Below, in pieces: positions 9,957-19,819 of a stretch of 39,391 bases of DNA. The DNA comes from Pantoea stewartii subsp. stewartii (GTDB lineage Bacteria; Pseudomonadota; Gammaproteobacteria; Enterobacterales; Enterobacteriaceae). The position numbers and the translations under genes are program-made. The stretch covers positions 1-39,391 of the forward strand of contig NZ_VZPF01000049.1 of NCBI RefSeq assembly GCF_008801695.1, written 5' to 3'. How positions within the stretch are numbered: position 1 is the stretch's first letter; the number at the start of each line of letters is the position of its first letter. The notes under the pieces are model-generated. The model was not told where the DNA came from. It did no database searches and saw only the letters and a program-made list of their open reading frames with translations.

Positions 9957-12660
9957 ATGTTAATTCCCTCAAAACTCAGCCGTCCTGTCCGGCATGAAAC
10001 CACGGTGAAACGCGAGCGACTGATACGAAAATTATCCGCCGCCGGTAACTATCGCCTGGTGCTGGTGACCAGCCCCGCTGGCTACGGTAAAACCACCTTG
10101 ATCTCCCACTGGGCAGCCGATAAAGCCGAGCTGGGCTGGTATTCCCTGGATGAAAGCGACAACCAGACGGAGCGCTTTGCGGATTATCTGGTGGCGGCCC
10201 TGCAGCAGGCCACGCAGGGATGCTGCCGCCGTAGTGAAGTGCTGGCGCAGAAGCGGCAGTACGTCAACCTTAACGCACTTTTTACCCAACTCTTTAACGA
10301 TTTGCAGGAATGGCATAAGCCGCTGTGGCTGATCATTGATGATTACCATCACATCACCAATCCGGCGATTCATGATGCCATGCGCTTCTTTCTACGCCAT
10401 CAACCTGAAAACGTCACTCTGGTCGTGCTCTCGCGTAATCTGCCGCAGTTAGGCATTGCCAATCTGCGCGTGCGCGAACAGCTGCTGGAACTCAGCAGCC
10501 AGCAACTGGCCTTTACCCATCAGGAAGCGCAGGCGTTTTTTGCTGCCCGGCTGCCCGCACCGCTGGCGTCCGACGAAACCGGGCGCCTGTGCGATGACGT
10601 CGCAGGCTGGGCAACGGCTCTGCAGCTGATCGCCCTGTCGGCCCGGCAGGGCGCAGGCGCGGCGCAGCATTCGGCCCGACGTCTGTCGGGTATTAATGCC
10701 AGTCACTTAAACGACTATCTGGTCGAGGAAGTGCTGGATAACGTGACGTTGCCCACCCGCCATTTCCTGTTAAAAAGCGCGCTGCTACGTTCGCTCAATG
10801 CGGCGCTGATCGCCGAAGTCACCGGTGAGGAGAACGGCCAACGCTGGCTGGAGGAGATCGAGCGCCAGGGGCTGTTTCTGCAACGCATGGATGATTCCGG
10901 CCAGTGGTTCAGCTATCACCCGTTATTTGGCAGCTTCCTGCAACAGCGCTGCCAGTGGGAGCTGGCTGCAGAGCTTCCCGCCCTGCATCGTGCGGCGGCA
11001 ACCAGCTGGATGGCGCAGGGCTTTCCGGGTGAAGCCATTCATCATGCGCGCGCCTCAGGCGATGCTGAGATGCTGCGGGACGTGCTCATTGAGCACGCCT
11101 GGTCTCTGTTTAACCAGAGCGAGCTGCCGTTACTGGAATCGTCGTTGAAAGCACTGCCCTGGAGTATGCTGCTGGCGCATCCCAACCTGGTGTTATTGCA
11201 GGCCTGGCTGATGCAGAGCCAGCACCGCTTCACAGAGGTGAACAGCCTGTTGGCCCGGTTTGAACAGGAGAGCCGTTGCGAAATCGATGCGGTCCTGCGC
11301 GGCGAGTTTAACGCGCTACTGGCGCAGGTGGCGATCAATGACGGTAATGCGGATGATGCCGAGCGTCTGGCGATGCTGGCGCTGGACGCGCTGCCTGAAA
11401 GCCGCCACTACAGCCGGATTGTCGCGACCTCGGTGCACGGCGAAATTCTGCATTGTAAAGGCGAACTCAGTAACTCGCTGGCGCTGATGTGCCAGACGGA
11501 GCATATGGCTCGCCGGGAAGATGCCTGGCACTATGTGCTGTGGAGCCTGATTCAGCAAAGCGAGATTCTGTTTGCCCAGGGCTTTCTGCAAACCGCGTAT
11601 GAAACCCAGGAGCGGGCCTTCGCGCTGGTAAAGGCACAGCATTTGTCTCACTTCCCGTTGCATGAGTTTCTGCTGCGCATCCGCGCCCAACTGTTATGGG
11701 CCTGGGGACGGCTGGATGAGGCGGAGCAGGCCGCGCGCGACGGCATGAAAGTATTACAGGGTTTTCAGCCGCAGCAGCAGATCCAGTGCCTGGGCTTACT
11801 GGTGCAGAGCGCCATCGCCCGTGGCAACCTTGATAACGCGCGCACCTTATTAAATCGCCTGGAGAACCTGCTGAACAACGGCCGCTGGCATCATGACTGG
11901 CTGGCCAATGCAGATAAAGTGCGGGTGCTGTACTGGCAGATGACCGGCGATTTGCAAAGCGCGCGTGATTGGCTGCGTCAGACGCCAAAACCGGCCAGTG
12001 CCAGTAACCATTTTTTACAGGGACAGTGGCGTAACGTGGCGCGGGCGCAGATTCTGCTGGGGCAGTACACTGAGGCCGAGGTGATTCTGGACGAGCTGAA
12101 TGACAACGCCCGGGCGTTGCAGCTAATGAGCGATCTCAACCGCAATTTGCTGTTGCTGAATCAGATCTACTGGGAAACGGATCAGCGCGCAAAGGCACAG
12201 CAGGCTTTACTCAGTGCGCTCAATCTGGCACGCAGCACCGGTTTTATCAGCCATTTCGTTGTGCAGGGTGAAACCATGGCGCAGCAGCTCCGTCAGCTGT
12301 TACAGCTGAATACACTTGATGAGCTGGATCACCATCGGGCGCGGCGCATCCTGAACGAGATCAACAAATACCACCGCCACAAGTTTGCGCATTTTGATGA
12401 AGGCTTTGTCAGTCGGTTGCTGAACCATCCGGACGTACCGGAGCTGATCCGCACCAGCCCGCTGACGCAACGTGAATGGGCAGGTGCTGGGATTAATCTA
12501 TTCCGGCTACAGCAACGAGCAGATCGCGGCCGAGCTGGATGTGGCCGCCACCACCATCAAAACCCATATCCGCAACCTGTATCAAAAACTGGGCATCACC
12601 CATCGGGCGGAAGCGATGACGCAGGCGCAGTCGATGCTGAAAATGATGGGGTACGTGTAG
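9957..12660 (+). pseudogene. malT: Maltose regulon activator MalT, frameshifted before the HTH
   Basis: MalT is the ATP- and maltotriose-dependent activator of mal genes (STAND family, about 901 residues). The start [12 protein letters not shown] at 9957 matches E. coli; an upstream in-frame ATG at 9939 would add only six residues. Walker A is SPAGYGKTT (39-47) and Walker B lies in [11 protein letters not shown]. The TPR-like sensor region is complete. After TSPLTQREW the frame is lost: 12478-12480 reads GGG where the family sequence [20 protein letters not shown] needs GG. The LuxR-type helix-turn-helix continues one frame over to the stop at 12658-12660. As written, translation gives all sensor domains plus an unrelated tail to 12785 and no DNA-binding domain. 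A sequencing error in a G run is the main alternative. Confidence 0.9.
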
Positions 12661-12669
12661 GGAAAGCAA

Positions 12670-12690
12670 CAGGCAGCCGGGTGCTGCCTG
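12670..12690 (+). terminator. Hairpin between convergent malT and fsr
   Basis: CAGGCAGC (12670-12677) and GCTGCCTG (12683-12690) form a perfect 8-bp stem with a 5-base loop, ten bases past the malT stop. The following sequence contains TTTT and then a T6 run at 12703-12708, which is not immediately adjacent. It sits where a shared terminator for the convergent genes is expected. Confidence 0.5.
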
Positions 12691-12696
12691 GACGTT

Positions 12697-13929
12697 TTAC
12701 GCTTTTTTGTTTCGCGTGTCAGGCATCAGTAAGGTCACAAAGCCAAGCAGCGGTAAAAAGCCACAGGCGTTGTATACCGTGGTAATACCGTACCAGTCCG
12801 CAAATTTCCCCAGTGCGGCCGCGGCGATACCGCCAATCCCAAACATCGTGCCAAACATGATCCCGGCCACCATGCCCGTGCGGCCCGGCAGCACCTCCTG
12901 GGCATAGACGACCAGCGCGGCAAACGCCGATGAAAAAACCAAACCAATGCAAACGGTTAACACCGCGGTCCAGAACAGGTTGGCGTGCGGCATCAGGAGC
13001 GAGAAGGGAATGACGCCCAGAAAAGAGATCCAGACCACCGCCTTACGTCCGATACGATCGCCCACCGGGCCGCCAACCAGCGTCCCAATCGCCACCGCGG
13101 CCAGAAAGGTAAACAGGTAAATCTGGGCTTCCGGCACCGGTAACTGGAAGCGCTCGACCAGATAAAAAATGTAGTAGTTGCTGATCGAGGCAATATAGGT
13201 GAATTTAGCCAGTAACAGCACGCCCACAACGGACAGCGCCAGCTTCACATCGCGCGACGACAGGGCGCGCAGTGACCGCTGGTTGTGCTTTTTCATGTGG
13301 GCATGACCGTGCTTCACCGTCCAGCGGCTGATACCTGACAGAATGATGACCGCAAACAGCGCGATCAGCATCAGCCAGCCCACCGCCAGCTGTCCGTGCG
13401 GGATGATCAGCATCGCGGCGACCAGCGGCGCAAAAGCGGTACCGACATAGCCGCCGACCTGGAAGGTGGACTGTGCCGTCCCAAATTGCCCGCCCGAAGC
13501 CATCCGTGCCACACGCGACGCTTCCGGATGAAACGTGGCTGAACCTACGCCGATAAGCGCCGATGCCATCAACACCACTGAGAAATGCGGCGCGCTGGCC
13601 AGCAGCCCGATGCCGATGAGTGTCGCAACCATACCAGACGGCAGTAGCCAGGGCTTGGGATGTTTGTCGGTATAAAGACCAATCCACGGCTGCAGCAGCG
13701 AGGCGGTCATCTGATAAATCAGCGTGATCAAGCCAATCTGGGCGTAGCTGAGCGCGAAGTTGGTTTTCAGCAGCGGATAAATGGACGGCAGCATGGCCTG
13801 GATAAAGTCATTACAGCAGTGGGAAAAGGCCACTGCGCCCAGTATCGACATCACAATTTTCTGACTGTCATCAACGTTGGCGGCCAGTCCGGGCTGACTG
13901 GTTTTCACTTCACTTGAGTATTGAGACAT
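12697..13929 (-). CDS. fsr: Fosmidomycin resistance protein Fsr (MFS efflux pump)
   Basis: This inner-membrane major facilitator protein of about 410 residues has roughly 12 hydrophobic segments, a long central hydrophilic loop ([19 protein letters not shown]) and the MFS signature [10 protein letters not shown] after segment 8. The N-terminal region [27 protein letters not shown] and the stretch [22 protein letters not shown] are typical of Fsr. In E. coli, Fsr overexpression gives resistance to fosmidomycin; its natural substrate is not settled. The ATG at 13929 is preferred because GGAA lies six bases upstream, although ATG 13935 is also in frame. It is convergent with malT and shares no operon with it. 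Confidence 0.93.
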   Translation of the reverse strand: MSQYSSEVKTSQPGLAANVDDSQKIVMSILGAVAFSHCCNDFIQAMLPSIYPLLKTNFALSYAQIGLITLIYQMTASLLQPWIGLYTDKHPKPWLLPSGMVATLIGIGLLASAPHFSVVLMASALIGVGSATFHPEASRVARMASGGQFGTAQSTFQVGGYVGTAFAPLVAAMLIIPHGQLAVGWLMLIALFAVIILSGISRWTVKHGHAHMKKHNQRSLRALSSRDVKLALSVVGVLLLAKFTYIASISNYYIFYLVERFQLPVPEAQIYLFTFLAAVAIGTLVGGPVGDRIGRKAVVWISFLGVIPFSLLMPHANLFWTAVLTVCIGLVFSSAFAALVVYAQEVLPGRTGMVAGIMFGTMFGIGGIAAAALGKFADWYGITTVYNACGFLPLLGFVTLLMPDTRNKKA

Positions 13930-14049
13930 GCGCATTTCCGTGTGGGAGGACTTTACGTTTATTGACGTATATTACGCCATGCAGCGAATGCGGTGCTGAC
14001 AAAAGTGCTATTTTGGGCTGAATAGTAAAATATTTGTTAATGATTTGCG

Positions 14050-14487
14050 TCAGAGGGCTTTGATCAGACACACAGAAGCGGGCTTATCGACATAAGCGCC
14101 GTAAGGGGCGGTTTCCTGAAACTGGCAACGATGATAAAACGCCACTGCGCGGGTATTCACCCGGCGCGTTGAGCACCGCAGCGCGCGATAGCCGCGCGCG
14201 CGGGCAATCTGCTCAAGCGCGGCCAGCACGCCCGCGCCCGTACCGGGGATATCGCGGGTGGAAAACATGCGCTTCAGTTCGGCTGTCTCAGAGGAGACAT
14301 GCACCAGCGCCCCACAGCCAATTGCCTTGCCCTGGCTGTCACGGGCCAGCACCCAGGTCGCCGCCTCAGGCGCGCTGAAGTGCTGTGTCCCCGCATCGCC
14401 AGTAAGGGCAGACAGTTCCGCTGACAGCCGGGCCGTCAGGACCTGTAACGCCGGGGTTGCTGCCTCGACAACCGCCACGGTTATCAC
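14050..14487 (-). CDS. GNAT-family N-acetyltransferase
   Basis: The 145-residue single-domain protein has the GNAT core: GKAIGCGALVHVSSETAELKRMF (strands 2-4), then IPGTGAGVLAALEQIARARGYRALR, where the usual acetyl-CoA loop (R/QxxGxG/A) appears as the variant IPGTGAG. It ends with NTRAVAFYHRCQFQETAPYGAY, the usual C-terminal motif B region. It transfers an acetyl group from acetyl-CoA to an unidentified amine. Its start overlaps the end of the yddW-like gene by four bases (14484-14487), so translational coupling is likely. No signal peptide, so cytoplasmic. Confidence 0.85.
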   Translation of the reverse strand: MITVAVVEAATPALQVLTARLSAELSALTGDAGTQHFSAPEAATWVLARDSQGKAIGCGALVHVSSETAELKRMFSTRDIPGTGAGVLAALEQIARARGYRALRCSTRRVNTRAVAFYHRCQFQETAPYGAYVDKPASVCLIKAL

Positions 14488-15821
14488 GGCTGTTGCCCCC
14501 AGCGGCTGCGCAGGTAATTCACTGCTGGCTGCGTTTGTGGCTGATTCAGGTAGTCTTCCCGGAACAAAATCGTGCCGCTGACCTGCGGCAGGGAAGCGTT
14601 AAGGTCAAGCTGCCGTTTCAGTTCCGGCACGCCGCCCTGAATCGTCCATTCCGGCTCGTTTTTGGCGGGCACCCCGACTTTGTATAAGGCGATACCGATG
14701 TACAGACGCGTTTTAGTTGGCTTAACAACGTTAGCCCACCAGTTCGCCAGCACATCGTAACGGGCGGCGCTGCGTGAGAAGGGCCAGTAAATCTGGGGCG
14801 CAATATAATCCAGTAAGCCGTCCTGTACCCAGCGGCGCGTATCCGCATAGGACTCATCGTAGGCCGCCGCGCCGCGCGTATCCGAGCCGGCAGCATCGTG
14901 CGAACGGTTACGCCAGACGCCCGCCGGGCTGACGCCGAACTCCACCTGCGGCTTGAGCTGCTTGATCGTGTGAGAAACCTGCTCGATCAACAACTGTGTA
15001 TTATGCCTGCGCCAGTCTGCCTTCGAGGCAAAGCCCTGACCGTATCGAATAAACGTCTGACTGTCGTTCAGGGGCGAGCCGGGCGACTCGGCGTAGAAGT
15101 AATCATCAAACTGCACGCCATCGATATCGTAGTGTTTTACAACTTCAGCCACGATGCTGGTTATCCAGTCACGCACATCCGGAATGCCGGGATCGAGCAC
15201 GTAACGATCCCCCGACGTGCGAATCCAGTCACGATGCAGAACAAAGACGCTGGCAGGCTGCTGTGACAGGGTGCGGTTCAGCTCGGCGACCGTTGAGGGT
15301 TTGGTATTCACGGAAACGCGGTAGGGATTAAACCAGGCATGCACGCGCATACCGCGCTTATGGGCTTCATCCAGCATAAACTGCAGCGGATCAAAGCCCG
15401 GGTTCTGACCTGTTTCGCCTGTCATCATGTCTGACCAGGGCAGGATCTTCGATGCCCACAGCGCGGTGCCATCCGGTTTGACCTGAAAGAACACCGTATT
15501 GATTCCCAGGCTTTTCAGCTTGTCGAGTTTATCGGTCAGCGCACGCTTTTGCTGACTGACGCGCAGCGCCTCATCGCGGATATTCACCGAGGCGATCGGT
15601 GGCCAGTCGAGACGGGAAACCGTCGTCAGCCAGACGCCGCGTACAGGCACATTCTCCCGCACCGGTTGGCTGGTTACCGGCGGTTTACTGACGGTCGGAA
15701 AGGGCGTGACCAGCGATTTTGGCGGTTCCGACGAACAGCTGGCTAATAACAAAGCCGAGGCGGCGAACAGGCCGGCTCGGCGTCCCGTACGGGCGCGATA
15801 AACGTCGCGAAAAGTGGCGAT
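14484..15821 (-). CDS. yddW: YddW-like GHL10/DUF187 glycoside-hydrolase-like lipoprotein
   Basis: The protein matches E. coli YddW along its length. Landmarks are RGVWLTTVSRLDWPP, INTVFFQVKPDGTALWASKILPWSD, HAWFNPYRVS, VDGVQFDDYFYAESPGSPLND-type residues (here DIDGVQFDDYFYAE) and DYIAPQIYWPFSRSAARYD. This is a TIM-barrel family thought to act on cell-wall or surface glycans. A complete lipoprotein signal exists only if translation begins at 15821: ATFRDVYRARTGRRAGLF... with lipobox LLASC (Cys29). The codon there is ATC, preceded at proper spacing by GGAG; no ATG, GTG or TTG lies between it and the upstream in-frame TAA. The first usual start is TTG 15752, which would cut the signal down to five residues before the cysteine. 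This suggests a lost ATG or a non-canonical start. Confidence 0.88.
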   Translation of the reverse strand: MATFRDVYRARTGRRAGLFAASALLLASCSSEPPKSLVTPFPTVSKPPVTSQPVRENVPVRGVWLTTVSRLDWPPIASVNIRDEALRVSQQKRALTDKLDKLKSLGINTVFFQVKPDGTALWASKILPWSDMMTGETGQNPGFDPLQFMLDEAHKRGMRVHAWFNPYRVSVNTKPSTVAELNRTLSQQPASVFVLHRDWIRTSGDRYVLDPGIPDVRDWITSIVAEVVKHYDIDGVQFDDYFYAESPGSPLNDSQTFIRYGQGFASKADWRRHNTQLLIEQVSHTIKQLKPQVEFGVSPAGVWRNRSHDAAGSDTRGAAAYDESYADTRRWVQDGLLDYIAPQIYWPFSRSAARYDVLANWWANVVKPTKTRLYIGIALYKVGVPAKNEPEWTIQGGVPELKRQLDLNASLPQVSGTILFREDYLNQPQTQPAVNYLRSRWGQQP

Positions 15822-15934
15822 GATAAACTCCGTGTCGCGTAGTCCTTAACTGGAACAGTATTCTGATCCTATTTGGCGTAAAGTCAATCAACCCGGCCTA
15901 TCTATACTTATCACCTGATGACAGGAGGCAGACG

Positions 15935-16099
15935 ATGCACACTTTTAAAGGAAATAAACAGGGGCTTCCTGTGCGCTACTACAGGCAGTGCCATAAACCC
16001 ATGACCTGGCGTAAAAAGTGGGCAAAATGCTGGGATCAGGTACTGTACTGCTCTGAACGTTGCAGGCGACAGCGTCGAAATACCGCTGACGGAGAATAA
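15935..16099 (+). CDS. DUF2256 microprotein
   Basis: This 54-residue ORF carries the DUF2256 signature: [20 protein letters not shown] followed by RCRRQRR. The family normally has two cysteine pairs, CPVC..RPF and YC..CR, that probably bind zinc. Here the first pair reads YRQC, so one of four expected ligands is missing. A perfect AGGAGG lies seven bases upstream of the ATG, strong support for translation. The function of the family is unknown to me. It is divergent from yddW and 143 bp upstream of the ydeP-like gene. Confidence 0.82.
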   Translation: MHTFKGNKQGLPVRYYRQCHKPMTWRKKWAKCWDQVLYCSERCRRQRRNTADGE

Positions 16100-16242
16100 C
16101 ATTTTCGCGCGCCGCCTGGCTTTGCCGCCTCGGTGAAACATTTAGCAAAAGTTAACCTGAATTTTACACGACTGTTCTCACGCGCCGTTGCGATTACTGT
16201 ACCAGGCTTAATAAAAACAAAAACAGTCAGTCTGGAGCAGCA

Positions 16243-16350
16243 ATGAAAGAGCAAAACAGGACGGAAGGTGTGAAACCCTATGATGGCGCAGCGGGCGGCT
16301 GGGGGGCCCTGACAGATGGCCGTGAAACAGGACGTGATTGCCTTATTTAA
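16243..16350 (+). pseudogene. Displaced N-terminus of the ydeP-like gene
   Basis: ATG 16243 has GGAG five bases upstream and encodes KPYDGAAGGWGAL, the conserved beginning of YdeP/FdhF-like oxidoreductases (E. coli YdeP: YQGAAGGWGAV). After GAL the frame is wrong and stops at 16348-16350, while the rest of the enzyme runs one frame over from 16316. Compared with E. coli, about eight residues and the frame are lost between GGWGA and the [12 protein letters not shown] segment. A small deletion, perhaps between short repeats, is the simplest explanation. Confidence 0.72.
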
Positions 16351-18547
16351 AGTTAACCAGCCTAAAGGCTTTGACTGTCCCGGCTGTGCCTGGCCCGATC
16401 CCAAACACACGTCCTCCTTTGAGTTCTGTGAAAACGGCGCGAAAGCGGTGTCATGGGAAGCTACCAGTAAACGCACAACACCTGAGTTTTTCGCGGCCCA
16501 CCCGGTCAGCGAATTGTGGCAGCGCAGCGCCTACGAGCTTGAAGGCGAAGGCAGGCTGACGCATCCAATGAAATACGATCCGGTAACGGATACCTATCAA
16601 CCCATCGAGTGGCAAACCGCCTTCAATGAAATTGGTGAGCGGCTGCGCAGTTATCACAATCCCGACAGCGTGGAATTTTATACCTCGGGACGTGCTTCCA
16701 ACGAGGCCGCCTTTCTGTGGCAGCTGTTTGCCCGCGAATTTGGCACCAATAACTTCCCCGACTGTTCCAATATGTGCCACGAGCCAACCAGCGTCGGCTT
16801 GCCCGAATCGATTGGCATCGGCAAAGGCACGGTAGAGCTGGATGATTTTGACCATTGCGATCTGGTGATCTGTATCGGTCATAACCCTGGTACAAACCAT
16901 CCGCGCATGCTGGCCACGTTGCAGGAGGTGTCGAAACGCGGTGCGAAAATCGTCGCGATCAATCCGTTGCGCGAACGGGGACTTGAGCGTTTTACCGCCC
17001 CGCAAAATCCGGTACAGATGGTGACGCTGAGCTCAACGGAACTGGCGTCAACCTATTACAAAATCCGGGTCGGCGGTGATGCGGCCATGCTTAAAGGCGT
17101 GATGAAGTGCCTGATGGCGATGGATGAAGAGGCCAAAACCCGCGGCAATCCTGGCGTGTTTGACGCCGCGTTTATCGCTGAACATACGCAGGGCCTGGAT
17201 GCCTTAAAAGCCGACCTTGAGGCGACGGACTGGGCGCATATTCTTAACGTTTCGGGTATGTCACGCGAACAGATTGAGCATATCGCCCAGCTTTACGCTA
17301 ATGCTGAACGCACGATCATTTGCTATGGCATGGGAATTACTCAGCATCAGTATGGCACGCAGAACGTGCAACAAATTGCGAATCTGCTGCTGTTACGCGG
17401 CAATATGGGCAAGAAGGGCGCGGGCATTTGTCCGTTACGCGGTCACTCGAATGTGCAGGGCGATCGTACCGTTGGCATCACCGAAGTTCCCTCCGAAAGC
17501 CTGCTGAAGCGTATCGAAGCGGTCTTTGGTTTTACGCCACCGACAAAACACGGACACAGTGCCGTTAAGGCCGTTCAGGCCATTCGCGATGGTGAGATAA
17601 ACGCACTGCTGTGCCTGGGCGGTAATCTGGCCGAAGCCATGTCGGATCCACAGCAAACCTTTGCTGCGATGCGCAAGCTGGATATGGTGGTGCACATGGC
17701 CACCAAACTGAACCGCTCGCATTTGTTGCTGGCAAAACACAGCTATCTGTTCCCGGTGCTTGGCCGCACCGAGATTGACCAGCAACAGTCTGGTGCACAG
17801 AGCGTGACGGTTGAAGATTCCATGTCGATGGTACACGCCTCACGCGGCACGCTCGATCCGGCGTCGCCTCATCTGAAATCCGAACCCGCGCTCATCGCGG
17901 GCCTGGGCAAAGCCACGTTGCCGGACACGGTCGTGGACTGGGACACGTTGACAGGCGACTACAGCCTGATTCGTGACGCCATCGAAGCGGTGATTCCGGG
18001 TTTTGACAACTTCAACGAACGTATTCAGCAGCCGGGCGGGTTCCGTTTACCGAATGGCGCGTCTGAACGTGTCTGGCATACGCCATCGGGCAAAGCACAA
18101 TTTCTGGTGATGGACGGCATCAATGAAGATCCGCGCTCGTTGAAATGTCATGATCTCGTTCTGACGACACTGCGCAGTCACGATCAGTACAACACCACGC
18201 TCTACGGGCTGGATGACCGCTATCGCGGCGTTTCAGGCCGCCGCGACATTCTGTTTATCAGTGAAAACGAGGCGGAGAAAAAGGGTGTTCGCATGGGCGA
18301 TCAGGTTAACATCATTGCGCTGGACCCGGACGGCAATCCCACTCATCGCCGTCTCGATAATCTGACTATCGCAGTGCATGATATGGCCGAAGGATCGGTT
18401 GCGGCCTATTACCCTGAAGCTAACGTGTTGATTCCCTTAGACAGTTACGACACAAAAAGCGGTATTCCCTCCTATAAAAGCACACCGGTGAGGATGGAGC
18501 TGGCCCGCGCCGACGTGCCGGTTGAGGCGTCCGCAACGCGCCGTTAA
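16316..18547 (+). CDS. ydeP: FdhF-like molybdopterin oxidoreductase YdeP (N-terminally shortened)
   Basis: The 743-residue protein (E. coli YdeP 759) is a molybdenum-cofactor enzyme of the formate-dehydrogenase-alpha-like group, linked to acid resistance in E. coli. It has [12 protein letters not shown] (Cys21, Cys24), FCENGAKA (Cys38), [31 protein letters not shown] and the C-terminal MoCo-binding block [21 protein letters not shown]. The substrate is not known. The usable start ATG 16316 has no good ribosome site, and the family's first residues are encoded in a different frame at 16243-16350. The enzyme may therefore be poorly translated or non-functional, although the remaining 743 codons are clean, which argues for recent damage or a sequencing error. 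Confidence 0.9.
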   Translation: MAVKQDVIALFKVNQPKGFDCPGCAWPDPKHTSSFEFCENGAKAVSWEATSKRTTPEFFAAHPVSELWQRSAYELEGEGRLTHPMKYDPVTDTYQPIEWQTAFNEIGERLRSYHNPDSVEFYTSGRASNEAAFLWQLFAREFGTNNFPDCSNMCHEPTSVGLPESIGIGKGTVELDDFDHCDLVICIGHNPGTNHPRMLATLQEVSKRGAKIVAINPLRERGLERFTAPQNPVQMVTLSSTELASTYYKIRVGGDAAMLKGVMKCLMAMDEEAKTRGNPGVFDAAFIAEHTQGLDALKADLEATDWAHILNVSGMSREQIEHIAQLYANAERTIICYGMGITQHQYGTQNVQQIANLLLLRGNMGKKGAGICPLRGHSNVQGDRTVGITEVPSESLLKRIEAVFGFTPPTKHGHSAVKAVQAIRDGEINALLCLGGNLAEAMSDPQQTFAAMRKLDMVVHMATKLNRSHLLLAKHSYLFPVLGRTEIDQQQSGAQSVTVEDSMSMVHASRGTLDPASPHLKSEPALIAGLGKATLPDTVVDWDTLTGDYSLIRDAIEAVIPGFDNFNERIQQPGGFRLPNGASERVWHTPSGKAQFLVMDGINEDPRSLKCHDLVLTTLRSHDQYNTTLYGLDDRYRGVSGRRDILFISENEAEKKGVRMGDQVNIIALDPDGNPTHRRLDNLTIAVHDMAEGSVAAYYPEANVLIPLDSYDTKSGIPSYKSTPVRMELARADVPVEASATRR

Positions 18548-18581
18548 ACGTCCGTCCAGCTAAACCAATCCTGAACGAAGC

Positions 18582-18613
18582 GCCATCTGAGTGGAAATCC
18601 GCCCTCAGATGGC
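18582..18613 (+). terminator. Terminator-like hairpin after ydeP
   Basis: GCCATCTGAG (18582-18591) and CTCAGATGGC (18604-18613) form a perfect 10-bp stem with a 12-base loop, 34 bp after the ydeP stop. No T run follows on either strand, so it could instead be a processing or stabilising hairpin. Confidence 0.45.
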
Positions 18614-18851
18614 TATACAATCGCCGCGAATTTTACGCAAGAGGCAACCTACATTGGACACAAGTCCCGAACGATTACACCAGGCTTCTGCAGTAAGATA
18701 GTTTTGGCTGTCTTAACTGCACGTTAAGATGGCGGCTGTATCAACATCCTTCCCTGACGTGATGCGCTTTGCATCAACGCCCGCTGTAATCCATTTTATT
18801 CATCTTTGTTTTTCCGTACTGCGCCTGCCGCGCGGCGGAGAGAGGTTTAAC
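18614..18851 (+). promoter_or_regulatory. mgtC promoter/leader region
   Basis: This 238-bp stretch before mgtC has no gene of its own. A perfect palindrome CTTAAC-TGCAC-GTTAAG lies at 18712-18728, and just upstream AGTTTT-GGCTG-TCTTAA is a weak match (8 of 12) to the direct-repeat PhoP box. An in-frame ATG at 18729 would extend MgtC by 41 residues that lack MgtC homology. In Salmonella the mgtC leader encodes short peptides and responds to ATP, proline and Mg; whether this leader does is unknown. Confidence 0.35.
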
Positions 18852-19565
18852 ATGGACTGGAAAATCTTTTTACTGCGCGTATCGGCCGCGCTGATTCTGG
18901 GTGCGCTCATCGGCAGCGAACGTCAGCTGCGTCAACGCATGACCGGCTTACGTACTAACGCGCTGGTCAGCACCGGCGCCTGTCTGTTCGTTCTGATGAC
19001 GCAGTGTGTTCCCGGCATTGCCACCGACGCCACTCGCGTTGCCGCCTATGTGGTTTCCGGTATCGGCTTCTTGGGTGGCGGTGTGATTATGCGCGACGGA
19101 TTAAACGTTCGCGGCCTGAATACCGCCGCCACCTTGTGGTGTACCGCGGCCGTCGGCGTCCTGTGCAGCATGGGGTTGTTACTCGAAGCCGCGATAGGTT
19201 GCATGGTGATTCTCTGTGCCAACATTCTGTTGCGTGAACTGGCGCTGGGCATTAATCGCCAGTCCATCGTGTCGGCCGACGAGGCAGTACAACATTACAA
19301 AGTGCAGATCGTTTGTCTGGCGCAGGATGAAGTTCAGGTGCGCAGTTTGATGCTGCACAGCCTGGGCAACAGCGGCCTGCGCCTGCAATCGCTCCACAGT
19401 GAAGATTTGGATCCGCCACATCGCATGGAAGTGAATGCCGAAGTGATGGGCCAACCCAGCATGACCGGACAGCTGGAAAGTCTTGTAAGCCGCATCAGTC
19501 TGGAGAAAGGGGTCAGTTCGGTGCGCTGGCAGGTATGCGGTCTGGATTCGAGCGAAAACGGATAG
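18852..19565 (+). CDS. mgtC: MgtC/SapB-family membrane protein
   Basis: The 237-residue protein (Salmonella MgtC 231) has the MgtC N-terminal membrane domain: LGALIGSERQLRQRMTGLRTNALVSTGACLF, then VVSGIGFLGGGVIMRDGLNVRGLNTAATLWCTAAVG, with about five hydrophobic segments to residue 130. The C-terminal cytoplasmic ACT-like domain follows (YKVQIVCLAQDEVQVRSLM). MgtC supports growth in low Mg and survival in macrophages in Salmonella, and in that organism inhibits the F1Fo ATPase. ATG 18852 is preferred because the N-terminus MDWKIFLLRVSAALILG matches the family and a GGAGAGAGG stretch precedes it. No mgtB follows; the gene looks monocistronic. Confidence 0.93.
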   Translation: MDWKIFLLRVSAALILGALIGSERQLRQRMTGLRTNALVSTGACLFVLMTQCVPGIATDATRVAAYVVSGIGFLGGGVIMRDGLNVRGLNTAATLWCTAAVGVLCSMGLLLEAAIGCMVILCANILLRELALGINRQSIVSADEAVQHYKVQIVCLAQDEVQVRSLMLHSLGNSGLRLQSLHSEDLDPPHRMEVNAEVMGQPSMTGQLESLVSRISLEKGVSSVRWQVCGLDSSENG

Positions 19566-19581
19566 CACAAAAAACAGGCGC

Positions 19582-19638
19582 CGCTACGTGAATTCTGATA
19601 AAAGAGCAGGGGAGTTATGCGTCAGATTTCGCGTAGCG
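19582..19638. repeat. Palindromic repeat, copy A
   Basis: CGCTACGTGAATTCTG (19582-19597) and CAGATTTCGCGTAGCG (19623-19638) are inverted with 13 of 16 bases matching, around a 25-base centre. The same arm recurs in copy B beyond the NlpC/P60 gene. It lies 16 bp after the mgtC stop and could also end the mgtC transcript. Confidence 0.7.
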
Positions 19639-19819
19639 TTGTTATTTTATTCGCGAAAATCCGTTTCCAGGTGCGCTTTTTTACGCTATATAAAGAGAGC
19701 CTGCCGTTTGAGTGTAAGGTTAAGTAAAGCAGAGCGTAGATATTTCTATAAGCGATTGAATGGGTTATAAAAGCCCTTAGCGTTGCTCACCTTGTTATCT
19801 TTACTGTGCGGATTATTCG

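Noticed and set aside
9939..12785. One continuous 948-codon MalT frame
   Set aside because: The last 100 residues have no MalT similarity; the true C-terminal helix-turn-helix lies in the next frame from 12472 to 12660.
19588..19770. 60-codon plus-strand ORF between mgtC and the NlpC/P60 gene
   Set aside because: It runs through the palindromic repeat, has no ribosome site and an Arg-rich composition without domain features.
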